A stretch of DNA of 64,000 bases from a virus: positions 19,214 through 83,213 of the IMG/VR virus record IMGVR_UViG_3300032323_003754; one strand, given 5' to 3'. The position numbers were made by a program, and so were the translations under genes. Each line of letters opens with the position of its first letter. The stretch's first letter is position 1. Below, one piece after another: positions 10,106 to 21,800 of the stretch. The notes under the pieces were generated by a model. It was not told where the DNA came from. It searched no databases and saw nothing but the letters and a program-made list of their open reading frames with translations.

Positions 10106-11230
10106 ATGGCTAAGCAAAGACTTTACACAAGGGATGAGTATTCTCCGGAGGAAAGAGCTGTTATGGATGCCCTTTATGAAGGGCACTTTAAAAGTAATTT
10201 TACTGATAATAATATCAAATCTTATTCTAAGGAGCTAGAAGAAAATCAAGTATTAAGTGTTAAAATCACACAGGTAAGAGGAAACAGTGCAATAGGGGAA
10301 ACCTTAGTTGGACAATCCGTTTCGATTGATCTATCTAAAGAAGAAAAGGCAATCCGTAGATTAGGATTTCCTCCAATGGATGTTCAGGAGGGTACTCAAC
10401 TAGATGTTGTTATTTTCAAGGATAGATCCGGAGCATATAATGGTTCTCTTGCAGCAGGATATGAAAATTCTTTGAAAAATGAATTATCAGCATCTATTAA
10501 AGATGAAAACACTGCATACAGAGTTAGAATAGATTCAACATGTCCAGGTGGATTCATGGTAAACCTTTCTGGAATTAAATGCTTCCTTCCAGGATCTTTG
10601 GCAGCAGCAAATAGAATTATAGATTTCCAGTCATTTGTTGGTAAAACAATAAATGTTATGATTGAAACGTATGATGAAAAGAGAGATATCTTTGTTGTAT
10701 CGTTCAAAAAGTATCTAAAGCATATTATAGATGCCAAAGTAGAGGAACTATCTCTAACACAAAAATACACAGGAACAGTTACAGGAACATCTAATGCTGG
10801 TGTATTTGTTGAGTGGGACGAATACTATACTGGTTTAATTCCTGCCGAGGAATTTGAGAATAGTGGCACTAAAATGGAATTAAATGCAGGAGGAAGCGTA
10901 TCATTCTATGTTTCTGACTTCAGAAATCCTAATAGAATAGTATTAAGATTAAACCCACCTGAGGAAAAAGACAGGGAATTACAAGAGCTTAGAGACGTTT
11001 CTTTATTGGAAGATAAAGAAAATAAAATATATAGAGGAACAGTAACCAAAGTTAAAGGTTTTGGGGTTTTTGTAAAACTTGAAAACGGAATAGTTGGACT
11101 AGTTGAAAAGGACTATTTAGCAAAAAATCCTAAAGACTATGAGGTTGGGTCAGAAATGGCATTCACAGTCTTGGATGTAGAGCTACAGAGTTCGAAACTC
11201 TATTTAAAAGAAAAAATTGAAAATACTTGA
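10106..11230 (+). CDS. S1-domain RNA-binding protein (ribosomal protein S1-like)
   Basis: A 374-residue protein with three clear S1 OB-fold repeats at about residues 137-203, 218-283 and 306-368, and a diverged one at about 45-118. The third and fourth show the classical pattern: YTGTVTGTSNAGVFVEWDEY with GLIPAEEF, and YRGTVTKVKGFGVFVKLENG with GLVEKDYL. S1 domains bind single-stranded RNA; bacterial S1 brings mRNA to the 30S subunit. A phage copy could favour phage mRNAs or act in RNA handling; this is inference. It is shorter than host bS1 (normally six domains). It is preceded by an A-rich leader and overlaps the next gene by 14 bp, implying coupled expression within a structural operon. 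Confidence 0.85.
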   Translation: MAKQRLYTRDEYSPEERAVMDALYEGHFKSNFTDNNIKSYSKELEENQVLSVKITQVRGNSAIGETLVGQSVSIDLSKEEKAIRRLGFPPMDVQEGTQLDVVIFKDRSGAYNGSLAAGYENSLKNELSASIKDENTAYRVRIDSTCPGGFMVNLSGIKCFLPGSLAAANRIIDFQSFVGKTINVMIETYDEKRDIFVVSFKKYLKHIIDAKVEELSLTQKYTGTVTGTSNAGVFVEWDEYYTGLIPAEEFENSGTKMELNAGGSVSFYVSDFRNPNRIVLRLNPPEEKDRELQELRDVSLLEDKENKIYRGTVTKVKGFGVFVKLENGIVGLVEKDYLAKNPKDYEVGSEMAFTVLDVELQSSKLYLKEKIENT

Positions 11231-12680
11231 TCAAAATTTTTATTATGCAGCTCAAATAGGATTCGAGTTTGAATTCATGTCGTCTTTTACTAGAGACGAA
11301 ATAGCAGACAAAATTGGGGAAGATTTAGGGAAAAAAGTTAAGGTATTTAGAAAATACCACTCTAAATTTTCCCCAACTCGTGATATTTTTAAGTTAGAGC
11401 CTGATTTTTCCGGGGGTTTAAAAATGGTAGAGCTAATTACCGGACCGATGGATTATTTTGAGGCTATTCCAGTTTTAATTAGAATTCTTAAATGGATAGA
11501 CGAAAACGGATACACCACTGAAAAATCTGCATTACAATTTGGGCTAAGCTTTGATAGATTAAAATATCCATCGCTGGTTGATTTTAAGGAGTTAAATCCC
11601 TTGAAATTTGTTTTGGGTTTTGATGAGGAATTTATTTGGAAGAGATTTCCGGAAAGAAGAGGATCTTTATATGCTAAATCCATTAAGAGAATCTCCCCCT
11701 CTAATAAGTTCATTAGAGGATATAAAGACGTTTTAGGCGATCGAAATGCTTATAAAGTTTACACCGAGAAAAATATGGGTGTAAATCTAACCAAACTCGA
11801 AAAGGGCTATATGGAGGTTAGATACATGGGGGGTACAGATTATCAGAAAAAATACTCAGAGATAAAGGAAGTCATAGATTATACTATTAGTCATACCTTT
11901 AAATCGCTTTTAAGCAACGACACACTAAGCCAAAAAGAAACTGCTACCCTTAGTGAGTTAATTTCTAACGTTTATAAAGATACCGAGAGTTTTATTGATG
12001 CAGAATCTTTCATGAGAAATTATCCAAATTTTCATGTTAGCGTGGATTTAAGAGAAGATTTACAAATAATTAAAACATATTTTAATGAGGTTAGAAATAT
12101 CCTTTATAGCTTAATTGTTGAAAATTCAGTAACGGAAGGATTTTTAAACTACGACACCCAAATATCTAAATATCAATTAAAAGACGCGGTCACTAATAAT
12201 GCCAACATGATAAAGGATCTTGATTTGATCGAATGTGAGATAGAGGGAAATATTGGGAGATGTAGATTATTTGGTTGTGTATTAAATAATTGCCAGGTAG
12301 AGGATTCACAATTAGTTATGAACAACGATGTGAAAGAATCTAAAATAATAGATTGTGATCTAAGTTTTAGTAACAAGGTAATAAATTCCTATATAGATTC
12401 AAAGGATAGAGAAATCAGCTGTGAAATCGAAGGGGGAGTAATTAGATCTGGGTATATTACAAATCTGGCGGAGGTATCAAAAGAAACAGAAGTTATCAGT
12501 GATAGCGCAGATGCTAAAGGAAAGGATAAAGGAAAAGGCAAAGGCGGTAAAATGTTAGTGACCTCTGTATTTCCTGACAGAAATGATGACGGACAAATAA
12601 GGCCACAGGGACCTTTCAGCGATCTAAATAGCGGAAAACCTAGTTTTTCGATAAATAGATTGTTTAAAAATAACGAATAA
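11217..12680 (+). CDS. Amidoligase-like protein with C-terminal beta-solenoid-like region
   Basis: A 487-residue protein with a TTG start inside the end of the S1 gene. No upstream ATG is in frame, and the N-terminal AQIGFEFEFMSS motif would be lost with later starts. Residues 15-20 (GFEFEF), VELITGPMDYFEAIPVL, and the later MGVNLTKLEKGYMEVRYMGG followed by TDYQ follow the order seen in the amidoligase / GCS-like COOH-NH2 ligase family (GxExEF; vELxTxP; NL-x-x-L-x-x-G-x-x-E-x-R). The usual HVH motif is not evident (ALQFGLSFD in that place), so activity is uncertain. Residues about 330-430 have short I/C/D repeats (DLIECEIEG, RCRLFGCVLNN) resembling a pentapeptide/beta-solenoid. A Lys/Gly-rich linker and Pro-rich tail follow. 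Confidence 0.55.
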   Translation: MKILDQNFYYAAQIGFEFEFMSSFTRDEIADKIGEDLGKKVKVFRKYHSKFSPTRDIFKLEPDFSGGLKMVELITGPMDYFEAIPVLIRILKWIDENGYTTEKSALQFGLSFDRLKYPSLVDFKELNPLKFVLGFDEEFIWKRFPERRGSLYAKSIKRISPSNKFIRGYKDVLGDRNAYKVYTEKNMGVNLTKLEKGYMEVRYMGGTDYQKKYSEIKEVIDYTISHTFKSLLSNDTLSQKETATLSELISNVYKDTESFIDAESFMRNYPNFHVSVDLREDLQIIKTYFNEVRNILYSLIVENSVTEGFLNYDTQISKYQLKDAVTNNANMIKDLDLIECEIEGNIGRCRLFGCVLNNCQVEDSQLVMNNDVKESKIIDCDLSFSNKVINSYIDSKDREISCEIEGGVIRSGYITNLAEVSKETEVISDSADAKGKDKGKGKGGKMLVTSVFPDRNDDGQIRPQGPFSDLNSGKPSFSINRLFKNNE

Positions 12681-12683
12681 GCG

Positions 12684-13454
12684 ATGAATACCACGGAAGA
12701 TCAGTTGATACAGGAGGTTAAGGATGATATTTCTCACTCGTGTGCTTTACCATATGCCTTAAATGATGGAGAAATAAAAAGAATTATAAAAAGGGCCAAA
12801 GCTTATTTTTATGACAACTACCAATATGCTGTCGAGGATAAGATCTTGGTATTGCCCGCTGTAATATTTGCAGGACCCCAATTTAGAGCAACAAGACAGG
12901 TTCAACTTCCTGAGTGTGTAGTAAGTGTATGGGACGTGAGAGAGGTTGGGGGATCTGGAATAGTTGGTACTCCTGACAGAGATTTTGGAGATAGTAAATT
13001 ACTAGGTTCTGAGTTAATGCTAAGTCCTTTCGTTGGAGATAATTTAGTTTACAGAACAGTATTATATTCATTTTTCGATTTAGCAAAAGCATATCTATTA
13101 GAGACATTTGCTTTTAATTATAATAAAAATACCAAAAGACTGACAATAAATGGTAGAGACCCCAATAGAACAACATCCACTGGATTAACTATGGGCGGTA
13201 GAGACGTCGGGGTTAGAGCATTTATTGCAATTCCTGAGGAAAATCTTTATTCTGATGAACTTTTTGTTAGATATGTTTTAGCAGAGGCTAAAATCAATAT
13301 AGGTAGACTTTTAGGAACATTCTCATATAAATTACCAGGAGACGTCACAATTAACGCTACCGCTATTCAATCTATAGGACAGGCAGAGAAAACTGAGGTT
13401 ATGGAAATGATTAAAAGCGAAAACACCCCTAGCTACTTTTTACAGTGGAACTAG
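12684..13454 (+). CDS. Virion structural protein (neck/baseplate-type, unassigned)
   Basis: A 256-residue protein. An N-terminal helical part (LNDGEIKRIIKRAKAYFYDN) is followed by a beta-rich middle. The C-terminal half contains PEENLYSDELFVRYVLAEAK, IGRLLGTFSYKLPGDVTIN and a final helix leading to TPSYFLQWN. A C-terminal pattern of this kind (Y-x-x-x-A-K-x-x-x-G-R-x-L-x-x-F-x-x-K-LPG-x-V-x-x-N) recurs, as far as I recall, in virion proteins of cyanophage-like and other distant T4-like phages, without an agreed function. It follows the amidoligase-like gene by 3 bp and is the last gene before a putative late promoter. Confidence 0.5.
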   Translation: MNTTEDQLIQEVKDDISHSCALPYALNDGEIKRIIKRAKAYFYDNYQYAVEDKILVLPAVIFAGPQFRATRQVQLPECVVSVWDVREVGGSGIVGTPDRDFGDSKLLGSELMLSPFVGDNLVYRTVLYSFFDLAKAYLLETFAFNYNKNTKRLTINGRDPNRTTSTGLTMGGRDVGVRAFIAIPEENLYSDELFVRYVLAEAKINIGRLLGTFSYKLPGDVTINATAIQSIGQAEKTEVMEMIKSENTPSYFLQWN

Positions 13455-13481
13455 TCCCTTTAATTATCTTCTCCTAATATT

Positions 13482-13494
13482 TATAAATATATAA
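13482..13494 (+). promoter_or_regulatory. Candidate late promoter (TATAAATATATAA)
   Basis: The sequence contains an exact T4 late consensus TATAAATA (13482-13489) overlapping the TATATAA variant that recurs in this genome. It lies 8 bp before the gp25-like ATG in the 48-bp gap after 13454. Promoter function is inferred from recurrence and from T4 biology. Confidence 0.5.
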
Positions 13495-13502
13495 GGAAGA
13501 TA

Positions 13503-13874
13503 ATGATCAAAATTTCGGACATATACCCAAGAAATCCTGATGATCCACTTTATGTGCCAAATAAGCTGGAGACTGACGATGTCGTAGAATCCACTATAGG
13601 TATGATAAAGCAGATTATGCTAACCAAACCTGGTTCGGTTCTTGGTGACCCGTTTTTTGGTATAGATCTTGAATCACTTATATTTGATTTTGAGGTTTCC
13701 CAATCAGAGTTGGAAGAGGCAATAAGCTTACAGCTTTATACCTACTGTACATTTGCTAGGGGAATATTAAAAATAGATTTTAAGGTTGGATTCTACCAGG
13801 GAGACACCAGAGATAGTTGTGTTATTGAATTTGGAATCAAAGGAAACCCGGTATTAGGAATAAAGGTAATTTAA
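13503..13874 (+). CDS. Baseplate wedge protein, gp25-like
   Basis: A 123-residue protein of the gp25 / gpW-lysozyme-like family, a small baseplate component found in nearly all contractile tails. Visible family features: the N-terminal region, VVESTIGMIKQIMLTKPGSV with GDPFFGIDLESLIFD (family pattern: tR.GEr-x-x-PefGsgl-x-x-lf), and a C-terminal strand pair ending in the -GNPVLGIKV- type. In place of the classic R-G-E it has K-P-G-S-V-L, as in distant T4-like phages. The length is normal. It is followed after 3 bp by gp6, the usual order. Confidence 0.8.
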   Translation: MIKISDIYPRNPDDPLYVPNKLETDDVVESTIGMIKQIMLTKPGSVLGDPFFGIDLESLIFDFEVSQSELEEAISLQLYTYCTFARGILKIDFKVGFYQGDTRDSCVIEFGIKGNPVLGIKVI

Positions 13875-13877
13875 AAA

Positions 13878-15602
13878 ATGGATTTATTTAAAAAAAATCG
13901 GGCCAGAATACAGGATCTATTACAAGATACACTGGACCTTATACAAAGAAGATACAATCAAGCAAACCAGCTATTTACGGTGGCTTCTGCTTGGGGACAA
14001 ATTTTGTTTGTTTTACAGAACCTTTCCCAGCTTATTCTATTTTTTATAGAGGATTCGATCACTGAACTTGACATTAAAAAAGCAAGTAGAGAAAGCTCGG
14101 TTTATGGATTAGCTGCTTTAACCGGACATAATGCAACAAGGAGTAGTTCAGCAAGGGGTCAAGTAGAAATAATATGGAATGGCATAGATTCAACAACCGT
14201 TGGAGGTGGTGCAATACTAATTCCTAGATATGCCTCTATAAAATTTCAAAACGGAGGTACTGGATATCTTTTAAATCTACCACAGGATTTTGCTAGAATT
14301 AACCTTAATTCATCAACTAAAGTAACCTGCGAAATTATAGAGGGTAGTATAAGATCTACAGTTTTTACCGGTAATGGTACTATACTACAAAGCTATAACG
14401 TTTCAGATAGGGTAACATCTGCTATAGACAATTTTGAGGTTAAGGTTTTTGTCAATAGCGAGGAATGGAAGGTTTACGATTCTTTATATGACATACCATA
14501 TAACTACAAAGGATGTTTAGTAAAAACCGGAATAAGTAGTGGTATAGATGTTATATTTGGAAATTTAAACTTCGGAAGAATCCCTGCATTAGGCTCTACT
14601 ATTACTGTGCAGTATGTTGAGACGGTAGGAACTGGGGGTAATATTAATTCTATAGAACCTAATAAAATAGCATTTGAATTCGACGATGACGGAACGGACG
14701 TTTACGGAAACAACGTTTCTTTAAAGGAGTATCTAAAAGTTAGTTGTATAACTGCACCACAACTGGGAATCAATAAAGAGTCTATTCAATTGACCAGAAT
14801 ATTAGCTCCTAAAACTTCAAGATCGTATGTTCTTGCAAATCCGGATAACTATATTACATATTTTGAAAAATTCGGTACATTCTCTATTATAGAGGCATTT
14901 TCAACCTTTGATGATCAGTATTTAGATGACGACAATATTATTTACGTTCTATTGGTTCCCGATATCACACAGAAGCTAAAAACAAACGAGACGTACTTTG
15001 ACATCAAGGAATCTGAATTTACACTAACTTCATTTCAAAAAAATAGATTATTAAATTCTATTGAAGAGAGCGGACAAAAAATAGTTACCACCGAGGTTAA
15101 AATATTAGAACCTAAAATCTCAAGATACGTCATTAACGTATTAATTACGATGTTTGAAGGATATGATCCAGCAACGGTTAAAGGACAAATTATAGATTCA
15201 ATTAGTACCTACTTCATCGGGATCAGAAGAAGGGATAAAATACCAAGATCAGATCTTATTGCTATCGTTGAATCTATCCCTGGAGTAGATTCGGTAACTC
15301 TTTTCTTTGTTTCTCAGAAAAATGAAAACTACGCTATAAGCGTTTCCTCTTTATCTGATACTGATCCTAAGAAAAAAATAGTTTTAGGTTTGGATGAATT
15401 TGGTGATATCTCTTTTGATAAAGATGAGATTGCAATAATTACCGGTGGATGGTCAGACAGGGCTGGTCTTTTCTATGATAGGGGAGCGGATTTAAACAAA
15501 CTTTCTTCTATAAATATAGATGTTAGAAGCATAGTCCCTATCACGCATAATACTGAAATAAACCAGAGGAACAAGACCTTTATAAAAAATAGCACTCAAT
15601 AA
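13878..15602 (+). CDS. Baseplate wedge protein, gp6/gpJ-like
   Basis: A 574-residue protein following gp25. Residues 1-80 are helical. VYGLAALTGHNATRSSSARG is the typical start of the J-like domain (L-x-x-x-G-x-x-x-x-x-x-x-A-x-G). The middle is beta-rich with repeated Gly-Thr-Gly/Asn features. The C-terminal half has EPKISRYVINVLITMFEGYD, then DSISTYFIGIRRRDKIPRSD and LIAIVESIPGVDSVTLFF. This arrangement (beta-alpha domain, then I-P-x-S-D-L-x-x-x-I-x-x-x-x-G-V-x-x-V) is the hallmark of baseplate J / gp6 proteins that form the inner baseplate ring. Its stop overlaps the next ATG (TAATG). Confidence 0.8.
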   Translation: MDLFKKNRARIQDLLQDTLDLIQRRYNQANQLFTVASAWGQILFVLQNLSQLILFFIEDSITELDIKKASRESSVYGLAALTGHNATRSSSARGQVEIIWNGIDSTTVGGGAILIPRYASIKFQNGGTGYLLNLPQDFARINLNSSTKVTCEIIEGSIRSTVFTGNGTILQSYNVSDRVTSAIDNFEVKVFVNSEEWKVYDSLYDIPYNYKGCLVKTGISSGIDVIFGNLNFGRIPALGSTITVQYVETVGTGGNINSIEPNKIAFEFDDDGTDVYGNNVSLKEYLKVSCITAPQLGINKESIQLTRILAPKTSRSYVLANPDNYITYFEKFGTFSIIEAFSTFDDQYLDDDNIIYVLLVPDITQKLKTNETYFDIKESEFTLTSFQKNRLLNSIEESGQKIVTTEVKILEPKISRYVINVLITMFEGYDPATVKGQIIDSISTYFIGIRRRDKIPRSDLIAIVESIPGVDSVTLFFVSQKNENYAISVSSLSDTDPKKKIVLGLDEFGDISFDKDEIAIITGGWSDRAGLFYDRGADLNKLSSINIDVRSIVPITHNTEINQRNKTFIKNSTQ

Positions 15603-15856
15603 TGTTTACTACAGAAAGAAAAAGTTATTACGAATATATTGGATCAACAGAGGATAGAAGATCTAACGCGGGATTTGATTACGAGGGAAAAATTCTCGAA
15701 AAAACTATGTCTTCTATAACACTTAGCGGCGATTCCAGTAGAAAAAATATACTAGAGTCAATTGAAAAGGTTGTTTTTAGATTAATAGAGACCACAAAGA
15801 ATATTAGAAACTTTGTAAATTATAGAGTTCCTAAAAATAATAAGTACGTTAGATAA
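15602..15856 (+). CDS. Small baseplate-operon protein (84 aa)
   Basis: An 84-residue protein with start and stop overlapping both neighbours in TAATG junctions, which signals translational coupling between gp6 and the giant downstream protein. The N-terminus is polar (YYEYIGSTEDRRSNAGFDY). The second half is a likely amphipathic helix (NILESIEKVVFRLIETTKNI) followed by a basic end. No family recognised; probably a small wedge component or assembly factor, judged only by position. Confidence 0.6.
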   Translation: MFTTERKSYYEYIGSTEDRRSNAGFDYEGKILEKTMSSITLSGDSSRKNILESIEKVVFRLIETTKNIRNFVNYRVPKNNKYVR

Positions 15857-18800
15857 TGAGTTATAAAAATTTACTCTTTTTCAATAAATCGGGAAGCCAG
15901 ACAAACTTAATTTGGAATGGTGATTTTTGGGAAGCTAGACTAATGCTGCCTGCGGTTTCTGTTGATCTTTTTGAAATCGAGCATTTTTTTATTGTTGAGA
16001 AATTTAAAAATTCTCAGGGTGAGATAGTCTATGGATACCCACACATAACCCCGGATCTGTCAGGTACAACCTCTGCTTCAAAAATCTTTGGATCCTTTAT
16101 TGCTGGATCAAGGAAGGTTGTAACGGACGTTGAACCTAAATTATCCTATGTAGGAGCTAAGCTTTTTTCTGTCCAATTTCCTAACGGCAATGAGGTAGTA
16201 GCAGTAGATGTTTCTGCAAAGACATTAACCCTTAATGATCCAGCAACCTATAACGAAACCTTAGTACCACTGGTTTTTAATATGTGGAAAGCTTCGTTTG
16301 AAACAACTAGAAACGTTTTAGATTTTGATACTTTCCCATCTTTTAAAGGCGAAGTAGTTAAAGGCAAAGATTACATTACTACCAATATAGATCTAAACTC
16401 TATTAAGGAAAGCTCCGAGCATTTAATGGTTCTGGGAAATGGAATTCCTAAGGATGCTAGAATAACCAGCATATCCGGAAAAAATATTTACCTAAATAAG
16501 ATATGTGAGGTTTCTCTTAAAAACACCACAGTTTTTGTTTATCCAGTAGAGGAAAGAAATGACGTTTCTGATTATATCTTCCAATATGAATTATTAGAAG
16601 ATCAGACACTAGATGCACCCGTATTAAATTCGATGCAAGACTCCTATATTAAAATAGGATACGATCCATCGGAATCCATAATTGATAACACAAGAAATAC
16701 TAATTTAATAGATTCTTCTAGTGTTTCTATTAATATAGCTCTAAAATCTAGTGAAGAAGGTATTTTTGGTAGAACACTAGTTATAGAAGATCTTTCTTTA
16801 GGCTATCCAAAAATTATAGCACGCATAGAAATACATGGCGAGACTATAGGAGAAGATGAGAGATACAAAACAATGTTATCTAACTTTGGTAGAAGACTAA
16901 ATTCTGAAGATGCGTTTATCCTAAGAGATACCGATCCTAAAGAGCCTTATACCGATTATGAAATAGTAAACGCTAAAAGAAAAGAATTACTTCTAGAGGG
17001 TCATGAGATTTTTCCATATTTAGGATCTTATAAGGGTTTAATTAATGCAATTAGATTTTTTGGATATCAGGATTTAAGAATTAAAGAATACTGGCTCAAT
17101 ATTAAAAAATCAGATACCGCAGAATCTGCTTTAAAACAAAATTCAGACTTTGTTGAGAAATTAAAATCTGAACCAAAGAGTCAATCGACTTTAATCGGAA
17201 GTTTGCTTGATGATGAAAACTCAGACAAATACAAGCAGATAGAAATATACGGAAAAAAGAAAGACGGAACCTACGGATTAAAATCCCCTATTGAAAATTT
17301 ATTTCCTTCTTCAAGTTTTAAGAAAACATCTCTGTTTGGATTATTTTATGATATCAATAAAATAGTAGAAGACGAATTTGATCAATTTGGTTATCCAGTA
17401 GTTGAAAATGCTTTTTTGTTTTCACCAGATGAAGTTTTAATGAAGCTGTTTGGTCTTAAAGAAAAACTAAAAAAAGATTACCTCCCACTTAATGCAAGAA
17501 TAATTGATATCACGGGGGAAGGTGTGTATTTCGGTGTATACAAAACCAGAGGATGGGTAGATAATTTAAAAATAGACGAACTAAATCAGGGTTTAGATGT
17601 TGAGATAAAGGCTTATCCTGAGTATGGTTATATCGAGGATTTAAGACCGTTTGGAATAAGGACAAACAGAACAACACCATACGTTCCTTTTGTTGGGTCT
17701 AATCAGTCCGTTTATAAGTTAAGCAATTATGGAAACACCGTACAACCTTTACCAACAAATCCAGTTTTAAGAGGTTCGGAATCTAAAAGACTTGCAGATG
17801 CTATCATTAATTTTTATGATGAAAGAAATTTCTTAGGAATAGAAAAATTTAGATTAGGCGATGGAGATAGTAAAAATGGGGGTTACCTTAAACTTTCCGA
17901 TGGGTTAAAATATGAAGTGCCCGCAGGATTTCCTACAGTTTTAGAAGTTACGTCCTTTATATTAACTTGGGACGAGATAACAAATAAATGGGAGGGATTG
18001 GACAGAAACGTTTCTACCTACTCAACCCAGATTGCATCTTTTAGTGATATCTTAAATTATACAGGAGATACCCATATTGATTCATCCTTTAATTTTACAT
18101 TTAATCTTAATACTCTTTTTGGTACGATATTCAATGTTACCCTACCTACTGGTATATCCTTTTTGAATCCAACGGTAGGAAAGGTTCAGATTAAATTCAC
18201 ATCTACTGATGATTCCGCTTGTCACTTTGTTGCCGAGGTTCAATCCTATAATACTTTAACCGGTGCTTGTGTTTTAAAACTTTTGAATGTTAAAAACGAA
18301 GGGGCGTTTAGTTCATGGGATATTGAATTAACAAACATATCCTCTAGTAGATTGGATGTAGAATATTATGACTATTCTTTTAATCCTGATGGATTCTATT
18401 CGTGGGAAAACCTAAGATTTGCTGGATTTTACGAGATAGAATGGACAGTAGAGAAGAAAGATGATAACCCCTTCTATTACGAATTTAGAGGCCGTTTAAG
18501 CGACTATTATAAAATCCCAGTGGTATTACCGTACGATGGAATATACTCCGTTAAATGCAGAGTATGGGACGGATTCAATGATATATGCTCAGTATATTAT
18601 GAAAACTATATCGAGGTTAAGAAAAGAGATATAGAACTTGCAAATGTTGCTAGATTTAGAGAGACTGAGGTCTATACCTGGGAAAATACCAAAAAAGACT
18701 GGAACAGTTATGGTTCAATGTGGTTATACCCGATAGAAGGAACTGAAAGAATTAAAATATCTAATCAGATACTTAATTTTAGCGAATATGGAAATCAATA

Positions 18801-21800
18801 TAACGAAGGACAAAACTGTAAGGTACTTAAGCAATTTGGTGACACTATAGCAACAGCCCCTGCTAGTTTTGGTCTTCAAAAAATACCTCTTTCTGCATTT
18901 ACTAGTAATTATCCAGGTGGTGGGATAGGTCCTGCAATTTTAACCTTAAATTCCTCATATCTTCCACACGAATTTGTAGAGGGAGAAAGGGTTACACTAA
19001 TAGATAACTTCAATCCTATTTCATCGAGTATTTCGGGTGTGTACAGAATCAGTAGGGTTACCTCTACTGGATTTTCAATTCCTGTTATATTGTCGGGTTC
19101 TGTAACTGCTTCACAATTCTCAGTTATTAAAAACGGTTCTATAACAATTAACTATAAGGGAAAAAGACAGGCTCGAGTAGAATTTAACGGAAGATTAGAT
19201 ACGACCCTTGGTAATTTAATGAGTGCATTAAATAATTCCAAAAAGGATCCATCTTTCGGTATAGACACTATATTAAGCTCTTCCATTTCGGATTCATTAG
19301 TTCAGGAATGGATGGATGTTACATTTAAAGCTCCAATTGGATCTGGTAATTTATATAATGGTGAGAATCTTGAAATTGTAACAACAGGAGGATTATATTC
19401 TTATGATGGAACATCCCGTGTTAAATCTACCTCAGCATTGATAGATGGCGGATCAAATTCTTATTCAGATTATGTTGACTATAATTTCGATGGCGATATT
19501 CCAGTAGAAAATATAAGATATTACGGGACTAAAAAACTAGATTGGGATGCTTTTGATGCTTTAGAGTGGGATAATTTATATTCTCAAACATGGCAACTCT
19601 ATGATTATCATCATGATTGGTTAGGTGGATTTTCCCTTTACAATTTACAAAGCGGTGATAAAATCAGGATTGGAGCTGATACTAAAGGAACAGTACTGGG
19701 TGACGCTTCGTCTCCAGACTATAGCCCAGGATATCTAGATTTAAGGGAAGCAGCAAATCAACTTAGTATTTCTACTGAGGCTGGTATTTCTAAATTCTAT
19801 TATGAAGTTAGAGGGTTTTCTAAATTACAGGGTAGCTTCAGACCTAACGGATTAATAAGACCGGAAAAGGAATTTATTGCAACCGCTTCGCAGACTAATT
19901 TTATTTATGAATATACACCAGATCATATAGAGGTTTATGTTAACGGGACTAAATTAACCTCCCTACAATATACTGCAAATGACGGTAATGTAATTAATAT
20001 ATCTTCTTCTATTTCTGCTGGTGATATAGTTAAAATAGTAGATCTTCCAATCTCGTGTCTCGCAATACCATATAACGGATCTACTGAATCATATGATGTT
20101 CAGCCTGGATTCTCACCAGGGGTAGGTGCTCCTACTTCGATAGTTCAAAGCAAAGATGGAGATATTGTAATGGGCGGAGATAACTTAACTGTATTTAGAT
20201 CTCCAACAGAAATTGATACTTATTACATCTCTTCTGAATATCCAGGATCAGTTCCTAGAAAAGTACAGACTGATGAATATAATAACTGGTGGTGCTATGG
20301 TGAAAGATGCGATGTTCCCCTTGTTATTTATAATAAACAAAATCCAGAAAAAACCAGGATTATTTCAACCACCCCTGTTGCTGGGTTTTCTAGACCAGAT
20401 CTTAATTTAATTCTTAATATACCGGATTCTAGATTTCAAGTAGTTGCCCTTGCGGTAGACAACTTAACCGATAACTTTGTAATGTATATTAAATACTATC
20501 AGTCTTATACATCGTCTGCACAAGATACTGTATTTAGATTGATTGAATATAATGCATCTACTAAAGAATTTGTTAATATATCCACATTAGGTCCACAGTG
20601 GTTAGGATCTAAAACGTATGATGTGGGAAGTATAGTTAGTCGGAACGGTAAATCCTATACATCATTATTAGGATCAAATTTCAATAAAAATCCAGAAACC
20701 AATCCAAATTATTGGAAGCTAATTTATCAAGAAAATATTGGTATTGTAGATGTTACCTCTATTTCAGTTAGACAAATGAAATTCGAATATGTTGGGGATA
20801 AATCTAAACTTTGGATGGCTACCAATGATGGAATTAAAATCTACGACGGAATTAAGATAAAGACTTTAAAGACGGGTAACTCTGGATTAGATTCCAATAA
20901 TACCTATGCTATTACGTTTGACGAGGTTGGTGGTAAATGGATTGGAACAACCGATGGTATATTCTATTTTGACGGCGGAAGATGGGGTGGATGGACAACT
21001 ACTTCAACCCCTTCACTACCCGCGGGAAAAACAAGAAATATAGTTAATCTTAAAAATGGCAGAATCTTCTACATGATTGAAACTGGTACAGGAACATACA
21101 AACTGGTTTATTTCAATGGAATAGAGTTTAAGATTTATGACAATGACCCAGGAACAACTAATCAATTTAGTCCTGCAGTTAACTTAGATTATGATTACGA
21201 GGAAATATATTTCTTTGCAAATAATGTTAAAACAATTTCGGGGGATTATACCAGATACGTAGGAGATCTTTTCTATCTAGGAGATGATGTAGGTCAGGAT
21301 GTTTATCTTAGAAAAATAAATTATACAATACCTTATATTCATGCATCCGCTAAAACTCCAGGTACGGCTGGATGGGATTTCATATATCATCTATCATATA
21401 GACCAATTCCTGATCCTATTTATTTGAAAAACAAGGGTCTAGGATCAGTTGAGGTTAATTTTAATTTAATTGTTGGTCCTTTATATACATCTTCGGTTAA
21501 CATAGGTAAAGATCCACAGTTACCTTATGTTGACACAAAAAGCTGGAAAATCCCTTCATGGATAAAATACGATTTTGAGAATGTTATAAACTCCCATCCA
21601 TCGATAAATGCTGATGATTTATTTTTAGATGCTCCACTTAGAGATATTATCTCAGGAAAAACTTCCCAGGAGAGTTATTGGAGAAATTCAAACGTTATAA
21701 GAAGTGCTCAGAGAGATAAAGGAAATATAGTAGATAGTTTTGAGTGGGTTATTAAGATAGGAGATTCTAATGATGATAGAGGAATTAAAACGTATATCGA

